Below are positions 44,097 through 51,497 of a stretch of DNA of 64,000 nucleotides, one piece after another. The first letter of the stretch is position 1. The number at the start of each line of letters is the position of its first letter. A program made the position numbers and the translations under genes. The notes under the pieces were generated by a model. It did no database searches, had not been told where the DNA came from, and worked only from the letters and a program-made list of their open reading frames with translations. Origin of the DNA: an uncultured Caulobacterales bacterium (GTDB lineage Bacteria; Pseudomonadota; Alphaproteobacteria; Caulobacterales; Maricaulaceae). The DNA lies in the NCBI GenBank assembly GCA_947503715.1, contig CANNER010000003.1:372001-436000 (forward strand), read 5' to 3'.

Positions 44097-45727
44097 TGAA
44101 GACTGAATTTGATTTTATTATCGTCGGCGCAGGCAGTGCAGGCTGCACGCTCGCCAATCGCCTGACCGAAGACGCCGATGTCACGGTCTGCCTGATCGAG
44201 GCAGGCCCCACACACAAACATTGGAGCGTCTCAACACCCGGGCTCAGCCTCGTGAATATGGTGACGAAGAAACGGAATTGGGGTTTTGAGACCGTCCCGC
44301 AAGAATGTCTCGGCGGGCGGCGCGGCTATCAACCGCGCGGGAAAGTTCTTGGCGGGTCCTCCGGCACAAATGCGATGATTTATATTCGCGGGCATAAGGC
44401 GGATTACGACAATTGGGCGGCACTCGGCAATGAAGGCTGGTCCTATGACGACGTCCTTCCCTATTTCAAAAAGGCGGAAGATCGGGATCGCGGCGCGGAT
44501 GAATTCCACGCGACAGGAGGTCCGCTTCGCGTTGAGCGGCGCGAAAACTCACCCATCAATGAAAACTTCCTGACCGCTTGCGACGAATTACAAATGCCCG
44601 CCAATGATGATTTCAATGGCGCGACACAATTGGGTCACGGCTATTACGACGTCACACAGAAGAATGGCGTCCGTTGGTCCACAGCAAAAGCCTATCTCGA
44701 AGCGGCAGAAGGTCGTCCGAACTTACATGTTATGACGGAGGTTTTGGCTGAAAAGATATTGGTGAAAAATGGTCGCGCCATAGGTGTGCGATTGCAGCAA
44801 AAAAAAGAGACCCTTGAACTCACGGCAAAGCGGGACGTCATCGTCTCTGCGGGCGCTTTTGGATCCCCTCATCTGCTGCTACTTTCCGGCATTGGGGCAG
44901 AAGATAAATTGACCCCGCATGGGATTGCGCAAGTCCATGACCTACCCGGTGTTGGCGAAAACCTTCACGACCACATCGATTGGATCGCCGCCTATAAGGG
45001 CAAGCGGAAAGGCATGCATAAAGAGACAGTTGGATTTTCCATTCCGGGATCTTTCAACATGGTCAAAGAGTTTTTTAATTATAAGAAACACGGCAAAGGT
45101 CTGCTGTCTTCCAATCTCGCGGAAAGTGGGGCGTTTCTCTATATTGATCGAGAAGAGCCCTCTCCCGACATACAGCTTCACTTCGTGATTGCCATTGTGG
45201 ATGACCACGGGCGAAAGCTGCATTGGGGTCACGGATTTTCTACGCATGTCTGTCTCCTGCGCCCGAAGAGCCGGGGCACAGTCACGCTAAATTCCAATGA
45301 TCCAACGGACGCTCCGGCCATTGATCCGGCCTTCCTGACCCATCCCGATGATGTCGAGAAGCTCTACCAAGCCTCACGCCTCACACAGCAAATCATGCGG
45401 TCCCCCGCAATGGATGAGATACGCGGAGAGCCACTTTACGGAACGGAAGCTGAGAGTGAAGCCGACCTCCGTGCGGATATTATCGCCCGCGCGGACACGG
45501 TTTATCATCCCGTCGGGACTTGCAAAATGGGGGTGGACGTCATGGCCGTTGTGGATGCCCGCTTGCGGGTTCACGGGCTGGAAGGCCTGCGCGTCATCGA
45601 CGCTTCCATCATGCCGCAAGTCATTTCCGGTAATACAAACGCCCCTACTATCATGATTGCCGAAAAGGCGGCGGACATGATTAAAGAAGACTGGGCGTCA
45701 GAGGCAAGTTTGGAAGCCGCCGAGTAA
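44096..45727 (+). CDS. GMC family FAD-dependent alcohol dehydrogenase
   Basis: The 543-residue product oxidises alcohols with FAD. The dinucleotide motif is IVGAGSAGCTLANRL near residue 9, followed by GKVLGGSSGTNAMIYIRGH and the substrate-end motifs YHPVGTCKMG (with the active-site histidine) and SGNTNAPTIMIAEKAADMI. It is nearest to choline dehydrogenase/AlkJ-like membrane-associated enzymes that pass electrons to the respiratory chain. With the preceding aldehyde dehydrogenase it would convert an alcohol through an aldehyde to an acid. Its stop is back to back with the SdpI gene (shared TAATTA). Confidence 0.94.
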   Translation: MKTEFDFIIVGAGSAGCTLANRLTEDADVTVCLIEAGPTHKHWSVSTPGLSLVNMVTKKRNWGFETVPQECLGGRRGYQPRGKVLGGSSGTNAMIYIRGHKADYDNWAALGNEGWSYDDVLPYFKKAEDRDRGADEFHATGGPLRVERRENSPINENFLTACDELQMPANDDFNGATQLGHGYYDVTQKNGVRWSTAKAYLEAAEGRPNLHVMTEVLAEKILVKNGRAIGVRLQQKKETLELTAKRDVIVSAGAFGSPHLLLLSGIGAEDKLTPHGIAQVHDLPGVGENLHDHIDWIAAYKGKRKGMHKETVGFSIPGSFNMVKEFFNYKKHGKGLLSSNLAESGAFLYIDREEPSPDIQLHFVIAIVDDHGRKLHWGHGFSTHVCLLRPKSRGTVTLNSNDPTDAPAIDPAFLTHPDDVEKLYQASRLTQQIMRSPAMDEIRGEPLYGTEAESEADLRADIIARADTVYHPVGTCKMGVDVMAVVDARLRVHGLEGLRVIDASIMPQVISGNTNAPTIMIAEKAADMIKEDWASEASLEAAE

Positions 45728-46420
45728 TTAGTCGATCTTATCTTCCGCACCTTTCCAAACTTGATAACTGTAAAGCGCGCCATAGGCGGTAACACCTAGG
45801 AGGAGCGTCACGACGATTGCGACTCCCCAAAGCGCAGGGAGCGTGAAAGCCGCAACAAGGCTGAATATGCCCGCAATGGCATATAGGCCACCCATCCGGC
45901 GGTGTGTTCGCGTCCAACTCGTCACAGATTTCAAGGTCCAAGCCGTATTGAACCCAAACATCCCGCCCGCATTAGGCTGAATTTTCGGAAAGTAGTTCCC
46001 CATTATGAGCATTAATCCCGCAAGGGCGGCGGTGACCACCCTAAAGATGGGATCAATCGTGAGGACGCCTTTGGACGCCTCTACCAAAGTAAAGGCAACA
46101 CCCGCGAGAATGACACACATGAAGACAGCAACGCCAATCCAGATGGCCACATAAGCCTTGGCGGATTTTTCCATGCCTGAATCTTCCGGCATCAACTTTG
46201 GAAGGGCTGCGAGTAGGCCGAAGGTGAAAACAGAGGTCAGAATGAAAATGATAAAAATTATAATGAGGTCACTTCGTGTTCCATATCCATCGGGTTCGCC
46301 TTTGGCATTGAAGTGAATCGGGAAGGACTCACCTGCGGGTAATTGATAATAGGCGAAAAGGCTAATCGCGATCATTACGATGATCGCGAGAACACTAACC
46401 TTTAGTCCGGTACGTAACAT
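45728..46420 (-). CDS. SdpI-like immunity-type membrane protein (DUF1648/SdpI)
   Basis: The start at 46420 (MLRTGLKVSVLAIIVMIAIS), with GGGAGA six bases upstream, gives 230 residues and overlaps the upstream regulator by 26 bases. The N-terminal DUF1648 part has PAGESFPIHFNAKGEPDGYG after the first helix. The SdpI part has GGMFGFNTAWTLKS and SWTRTHRRMGGLYAIAGIFS, hallmark positions of the family. Six membrane helices are likely. In Bacillus subtilis SdpI gives immunity to the SdpC toxin and sequesters the SdpR repressor. No SdpC-like toxin is visible here, so the role may be general envelope defence or signalling. Confidence 0.9.
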   Translation of the reverse strand: MLRTGLKVSVLAIIVMIAISLFAYYQLPAGESFPIHFNAKGEPDGYGTRSDLIIIFIIFILTSVFTFGLLAALPKLMPEDSGMEKSAKAYVAIWIGVAVFMCVILAGVAFTLVEASKGVLTIDPIFRVVTAALAGLMLIMGNYFPKIQPNAGGMFGFNTAWTLKSVTSWTRTHRRMGGLYAIAGIFSLVAAFTLPALWGVAIVVTLLLGVTAYGALYSYQVWKGAEDKID

Positions 46421-46697
46421 CTTCGCTCTCCCTACATTGTACATTTGCAAGGTCGAGCAAGGCGCTGGCGGCATCCTCAATCACGCTCGTATTAATGGAA
46501 TAAATCAAGGAGTTCCCGCGCCTCTCAGAGGAGACGAGATCCGCCTCTTTCAGGACTGACAGATGACGGCTCAAGGTCGGCCAACTGATATCGAATTGAT
46601 CCGCGAGATCACCTGCCGACCGGGATGTATGGCGCAGCAATTCCAAGAGTTGGCGACGTGTGGGATGGCTCAGGGCTTTGAAAATTCCATTTCGCAT
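46395..46697 (-). CDS. ArsR/SdpR-type autorepressor
   Basis: The 100-residue product is a winged-helix ArsR-family regulator: MRNGIFKALSHPTRRQLLEL at the start, recognition region DQFDISWPTLSRHLSVLKEA and wing SSERRGNSLIYSINTS. The metal-binding cysteines of ArsR/SmtB are missing, which fits the SdpR subgroup that senses through its membrane partner. It overlaps the SdpI gene. A 16-bp perfect palindrome lies two bases upstream of its ATG and is the probable operator for autorepression. Confidence 0.92.
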   Translation of the reverse strand: MRNGIFKALSHPTRRQLLELLRHTSRSAGDLADQFDISWPTLSRHLSVLKEADLVSSERRGNSLIYSINTSVIEDAASALLDLANVQCRESEDVTYRTKG

Positions 46698-46698
46698 A

Positions 46699-46732
46699 TT
46701 CGCTAATTAGCGAAAACACGAAATAGAATCAA
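46699..46732 (-). promoter_or_regulatory. Palindromic operator and possible leaderless promoter of the SdpR-like gene
   Basis: TTCGCTAATTAGCGAA at 46699-46714 is a perfect 16-bp palindrome ending one base before the ATG. Read on the minus strand, TTGATT (46732-46727), a 17-base spacer and TAATTA (46709-46704) could be a -35/-10 pair, which would put the transcript start at or next to the ATG and the palindrome across the -10 box. No ribosome binding site is visible, in agreement with a leaderless message. The promoter reading is inference. Confidence 0.6.
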
Positions 46733-46744
46733 GCGCATAAAATC

Positions 46745-48118
46745 TTATATATTTAAATACCCGTACCAGAGAATGAGGGCGATCAGCCGCCCCGTTACCG
46801 CAGACCGGGTCAAATATCCGAGGGCCGTCAATAACAGAGGCAAGCCTAGGCCGATGGCAACGATGTCCAACATCTGATCTGTCGCTCCGCTCGCGGTGAT
46901 ATTCACGAGCGATGGCAGGCACAGGGCCGTTGACAGGACGACCATTGCGACAAGGCGGACAAAAACGGCAGAACTTCCCAGCGGTGTCAGCGCGGAGAGT
47001 TTCGACATCTCCATGCCCCGCCAACGCGCGGCCTGTTGGCTAAACGGAAAGGTGAGAAGCAGCGCTAGCGCTGGGCCGACCATGCCACGGAAAGGCAGTA
47101 CAACTCCAGCGGCCGCGACAATGAGAAGGACCGGGATCATGATTCTGGGTCGCAGGACCAACTGGATCTCAGAGAGGAAGAGTGAAATCAGCGACCCGTT
47201 TGCAGAAGCAAGAGGCACAGGCTCTTTCGAAAAGGAAGGGGGCCCTGTCGTGACGATCTCCGGACGCAGCGCTTTAAACTTATGCGGCGCATAGATTTGC
47301 GCAAATAGTGCAACAAGCACCCCCACACTGACCAACCAAAACAGGCGGGAAAAGAGGTAGTCCCCCGACATCACGCCGGACCAAGCATCGAGTGATAAGA
47401 CGTCACCGGAAGAAGCCGGACCAAAAATAACGAGCGACTCAATGCGCTCAGTCGTGGTTCCGGCCAAAGGCGCGGCGAACCCGAAGACATCAAGAATGGG
47501 CGGCGCGGATCTTGTCGCAAAAAACGCCGAAGATAGAAGGAGAAGAGCCAGCCACACAAAAAAGAACAGGACGTCACCGCCTGCCCCGCGCAATCCTCTG
47601 CGAGTTGAGAAAATCGTACGCAATCCCGCAATAACAGCGAGCGCGGGAGCCGCAATCAGGCATAGGCAGAGCAATGTCACAATGGGTCTGACATCTGAAA
47701 GCGGTAATCGGAAAAGCGAGATCACGACACCCGCTAACCCCAGGACGAGCATGAGGACCCACAAGGACACAGTATCAGCAATCCAATGGCCCAACATTTG
47801 CGCTGTCCGGCGAGCGGGCGTTAGGTCGTCTGCCTGCCAAGGCTGACGTCGGGTTGGGCCAGCGCGCAGAAAAATATAAGCCAACGGCGTGAGAATAACC
47901 GCCATAATCACGCCGAGCTGCAATCCAATTGTCGCGGGATCCAGCGCCAGATAGGCCGAATTAATCGACATAATCGAATAGTCGCCGCCCTGTTCCGGCA
48001 ACATGAACCGCGCCGCAATTGGAGCCGCGAGCGCCAAAATCCAAATGGCTGGACTACGCAAGTGCCGAGACAGTTGAATGCGTGTGTGGGTCGCAAGACT
48101 TTCGAAAAAGAGGGTCAC
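46745..48118 (-). CDS. ABC-2 type transporter membrane subunit
   Basis: The 457-residue product has about ten to twelve hydrophobic segments in two groups of five or six, split by a soluble loop around residues 265-310 (APHKFKALRPEIVTTGPPSF). The first group has a large extracytoplasmic part between helices 1 and 2. No peptidase or nucleotide domain is present. It begins 4 bases after the ATPase gene and forms with it a full transporter, probably an exporter. The substrate is unknown; a neighbouring S41 peptidase and an SdpI-like protein hint at a peptide. Confidence 0.85.
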   Translation of the reverse strand: MTLFFESLATHTRIQLSRHLRSPAIWILALAAPIAARFMLPEQGGDYSIMSINSAYLALDPATIGLQLGVIMAVILTPLAYIFLRAGPTRRQPWQADDLTPARRTAQMLGHWIADTVSLWVLMLVLGLAGVVISLFRLPLSDVRPIVTLLCLCLIAAPALAVIAGLRTIFSTRRGLRGAGGDVLFFFVWLALLLLSSAFFATRSAPPILDVFGFAAPLAGTTTERIESLVIFGPASSGDVLSLDAWSGVMSGDYLFSRLFWLVSVGVLVALFAQIYAPHKFKALRPEIVTTGPPSFSKEPVPLASANGSLISLFLSEIQLVLRPRIMIPVLLIVAAAGVVLPFRGMVGPALALLLTFPFSQQAARWRGMEMSKLSALTPLGSSAVFVRLVAMVVLSTALCLPSLVNITASGATDQMLDIVAIGLGLPLLLTALGYLTRSAVTGRLIALILWYGYLNI

Positions 48119-48122
48119 GGGC

Positions 48123-48746
48123 CTAATCCGCTTGCGCCATTGGAATATTGAGCGTCGCGAAGCTACGCCCCGATAGGCTTTCAGCCAGATGGGTTGTCAT
48201 CAAAACAATCGCGTCCTTTTCAAAAATGAGATCATTCACGTGACCGGCCGTCTGCGGGTCGAGTTCGGCCGTAGGTTCATCGAGGATCAAAATGTCTGGC
48301 GCGCCGAGAAAAGCCTGCGCCAAACCGAGGCGGCGGCGCATGCCACCGGAATAGGTCCGAATCCGACCATCAGCATCCCGTCCCAGTCCGAGACGATCAA
48401 GCAAGGCTCGACCTTGTGATTTAGCCTCGCGCAAGCCGATCTTCTTCAGCGCAGCCATGTGCAGAAGGAAGTCCATCCCAGTAATATCTTCCGGGAAGTC
48501 AATCCTCTGCGGTGCATAACCCAGCCCGGCCCGAAAGGCTCGAGGCGTCCGTGAGAGGACTTCACCGCACCAACGCACTTCGCCCTGTGAAGGCCGTTCC
48601 GCGCTAGCGCAGAGGCGGAGCAAGGTTGTCTTCCCCACTCCGCTCGGTCCCGTAATCACGCTAACGCCGGACTCAAACCGATGCGTCAGGTCAGACAGCA
48701 CCTGCTTCTTTCCGTAACGTTGCCCGATATTATTGAGATCCAGCAT
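48123..48746 (-). CDS. ABC transporter ATP-binding protein
   Basis: The 207-residue product is a stand-alone nucleotide-binding domain: Walker A GPSGVGKTT at residues 33-41, signature RTYSGGMRRRLGLAQA near 131, Walker B ILILDEPTAELD and H-loop in LMTTHLAES. The C-terminus is short, so there is no regulatory domain. It overlaps the S41 peptidase stop by 17 bases and precedes the membrane subunit, so S41-ATPase-permease is one operon. Confidence 0.93.
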   Translation of the reverse strand: MLDLNNIGQRYGKKQVLSDLTHRFESGVSVITGPSGVGKTTLLRLCASAERPSQGEVRWCGEVLSRTPRAFRAGLGYAPQRIDFPEDITGMDFLLHMAALKKIGLREAKSQGRALLDRLGLGRDADGRIRTYSGGMRRRLGLAQAFLGAPDILILDEPTAELDPQTAGHVNDLIFEKDAIVLMTTHLAESLSGRSFATLNIPMAQAD

Positions 48747-50210
48747 CCATTTCCCCGATTATCTTCAGCGCTGCGTCCATTGCGGGATCTTTACCCGCCC
48801 GGACCGATGTGACTGTTGTCGGAGCCAGAATGTACGGCGTCAAGCCTTCACCCTTTGGCAGATCGCCAACGTTGTTTTCAAATCGAATAACCGGCAAGCG
48901 GAGTCTGATCCCGGACTCCGGTAATTTCAGGAAGAAGATTGTTCCTGCCGTTGGCCCCAGTGGATTTCCGTCCGTTTTCTCGCCGATCAAAGTTACCGGA
49001 CGGGCGGCTTGAACAGAGGCCATAAAGTTTGTTGCGCCGGAAGAATTAGATTGACTGGTCAGCATGATAAGCTCGCCGTGAAATCCGAACTTTGCCGGTT
49101 TTATGGTTTTAATGTCATCACTGAATATGGACCGCAGTGAATATTCGCCGGACTCCGTTTTCTTAAACTCCAGAGAATTTGGATTAATGGCCCGCTTTTC
49201 CCATGTCGTGATGTAATCCGTATAGGCATCATGATCGAGTGTTTTAAATATCGCGGCACGTTTCATCTTCCGCTTTTCAGGAATGAAACGGGCATAGAGA
49301 GCCTGAGAAGCATCCGTTGACCCCCTCCGTTTTCGCGTAAATCCAAAATGAGTTTGTTACGCCCTTCTGCCGCCATCATTTTAAAAATAGGATCATAGAG
49401 TGTGTGCGGATCGACGGGATTACGGTAATTGACAAAGCTGGAAATTGAGAGATAGCCCGCATGATCACCAATTCGATTATACGTTACAGCATCTTTCAGT
49501 TCTGACGCTCCGAGCTTGATCGCGATAGCTTTCCAATCGTCAAAATTTACACGGTTCAAGTTCATTGCTTTGCGCTCTCCGGACTTTGTTTCAATATCCA
49601 ACATCGCAATGGGTGAAGGGTTAAATAAGAGCGCGCCTAAATGGTCGACAGCCCCGCCCATATTCTCAAGAGACGCCGTCATGCCCGTATCTTTTGTATG
49701 GTCATTATATCCATCTACCGGAATGTAAGGGTGCAGGGTTTCTCGCAGTTCCGCGATGGTGCGCCCGTTAATGGACAGGATCTCATCGCCTTTATTCAAC
49801 CCACTTTCGGGTGGTGCATCCAGTACAATTGCGCGGCCCTCGACAATATCCCACCGTAATGGAAGATAGACAGGTTCCGTCTTTCGCAACTTTTTCAAAC
49901 TCGAAGGCAGTTCGACTTTCGTATTATCGCATCGGATTTTTGTTAGCGTTTCAGACAGTTCCAGATAGAAGTCTCTAACATCAGTTCCGTCAGAGGCTTT
50001 CGCGTCCGTAATTAAGGCCGCCCAAGACGCATCAATCTCTGCCGCGGGTGTAAATCGATCATACCCAGGATGAATGTCCTGAAAGGCGGATTGCGCGAGC
50101 GCCACGTCGCGCTCAACCTGCTCCGCCGTCAAAACCTGCGCGGAGGCGGACAAAACGGACACGGATAAAACTGTCGAAGACAGAATGAGGGATTTAATCA
50201 GGCTTTGCAT
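48730..50210 (-). pseudogene. S41 family peptidase, broken by a frameshift
   Basis: Two frames together make one secreted S41 (C-terminal processing-like) peptidase of about 490 residues. The first (50210-49263) has a signal peptide (MQSLIKSLILSSTVLSVSVL, cleaved near SAQ), a PDZ-like part (GLNKGDEILSINGRTIAELR) and reaches LILDLRENGGG. It then runs into ML-LRLSMPV and stops at 49263. Adding one G to the run of five (C5 on the plus strand, 49321-49325) restores ENGGGSTDASQALYARFIPE and joins the second frame (49266-48730), which holds the catalytic region LTSQSNSSGATNFMASVQ and GEKTDGNPLGPTAGT. The break could be a pseudogene mutation, a phase-variable tract or a sequencing error. Confidence 0.82.
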
Positions 50211-50288
50211 TTTAGAACTCCATTATGGTTATGGAGCCTTCATGGCGGGTCTATCCAGGCCTATCGCCCCATTACGGAAAATGAGACT

Positions 50289-51422
50289 TCATTTCCTGAA
50301 AATGGGACTTTTACGGGTTCTGAGACTTTCGGAATTGGGAGGGGTGAGGCCCGCGATCTCTCGAAAGACACAATTAAATGTGGCCTTGGAATTAAATCCA
50401 CTGTCGAGCGCGATTGATAGAATGGGCTGTTCTGTTTGCCGCATTAGACGTTTGGCATATTCAACCCGCAATCCATTTACGTAGCGGTTAAAACTCTGGC
50501 CTAGACCACTATTTACTGCGCGAGAGACGTAGCTTTCATTCGACCCCAGCCGGCTCGCAACATCGCGAATAGACAGGCGTGACTCCAAGAACCATTCTTG
50601 GTCTCTCAGCTTCTTATCAATCATCTCAGCCAGTCCGATTTGAGTGTCCTGTACGTCGAGAGTGGGTGGATTGATAGCTTGTGCCATTTTTGGAAATGGA
50701 GCTGTCAAACGCCAGGCGGCATCCAAACCGAGCCAAACCATAAGCCCTATCAGTAAAAGTTGAACCGGAAAGGCCTGATAATAATTCTGCTCTGCTATCA
50801 AGAACATGATTTCCAATACGCCGAATAGTATAACTGCAATCACTAGCCCAACAATCAAATTGTGTAACCAGACCGGGTCATAATCGCGGGCCGCGGATTG
50901 CGTTTGATCCAGATATTCGAGATAGGATCGACGCATTCGCCATATCATAAATATCGCCCACAACAGCATTGCGACAGCCAGCGCACTTTCGATCGGCATA
51001 ATATACGGACTATGCACTGCCCTTGTGAATTCCCATTTGGCCTCATGATCGAAGAGTCCGGGTAAAATAAAAGCGCCGCAATAATAAAGCGTCTGCAATA
51101 TGCCGGGCAAGAGTAGCCATTTACGCCAACCCAGCGGTCCACCACGCATTAATCGATCTGCGTGAAGATAGAGAAGCGGACCAACCCAAAGCTCCGTATC
51201 GAAGAGGGGAAAGAAGGTCAGCCACGGCCAAATATCATATCCGTTGGCAAATCCGATGATTTGCGGACCCATGGAACATCCAGCCAAAATCAGGACGATC
51301 CCAAGATAGAAAGAAGACGCACGTTCCGTCCGCCGTAACAACAGAATGATGCCGCAAACCAGAACAACTGCGACGGCCATAGCCATCATGGCGGACCGCC
51401 AATTCATGACCAAACCGTCCAT
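50289..51422 (-). CDS. AraC family regulator with membrane N-terminal domain
   Basis: The 377-residue product has seven membrane helices in its first 240 residues (for example MAVAVVLVCGIILLLRRTER and LIVGLVIAVILFGVLEIMFL) and a C-terminal AraC DNA-binding domain with two helix-turn-helix motifs: SIRDVASRLGSNESYVSRAV and PILSIALDSGFNSKATFNCV. Such proteins can sense a membrane or periplasmic signal and act on DNA directly. The gene lies 78 bases upstream of the S41 peptidase on the same strand and probably controls the S41-ABC operon. The first five residues are doubtful because of a second ATG (codon 6). Confidence 0.9.
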   Translation of the reverse strand: MDGLVMNWRSAMMAMAVAVVLVCGIILLLRRTERASSFYLGIVLILAGCSMGPQIIGFANGYDIWPWLTFFPLFDTELWVGPLLYLHADRLMRGGPLGWRKWLLLPGILQTLYYCGAFILPGLFDHEAKWEFTRAVHSPYIMPIESALAVAMLLWAIFMIWRMRRSYLEYLDQTQSAARDYDPVWLHNLIVGLVIAVILFGVLEIMFLIAEQNYYQAFPVQLLLIGLMVWLGLDAAWRLTAPFPKMAQAINPPTLDVQDTQIGLAEMIDKKLRDQEWFLESRLSIRDVASRLGSNESYVSRAVNSGLGQSFNRYVNGLRVEYAKRLMRQTEQPILSIALDSGFNSKATFNCVFREIAGLTPPNSESLRTRKSPIFRK

Positions 51423-51435
51423 CTACCGTCCCCTC

Positions 51436-51472
51436 AAATAAAAGACCCGCCGCGACGGCATCGCGACGGGCC
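51436..51472 (-). terminator. Rho-independent terminator after the M13 peptidase gene
   Basis: On the minus strand GCCCGTCGCGA pairs with TCGCGGCGGGT around a short loop, followed by CTTTTATTTG. It lies 25 bases after the peptidase stop and just before the AraC gene start. Confidence 0.85.
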
Positions 51473-51497
51473 TGAATGTCCAGTGATAGTCGAGAGA

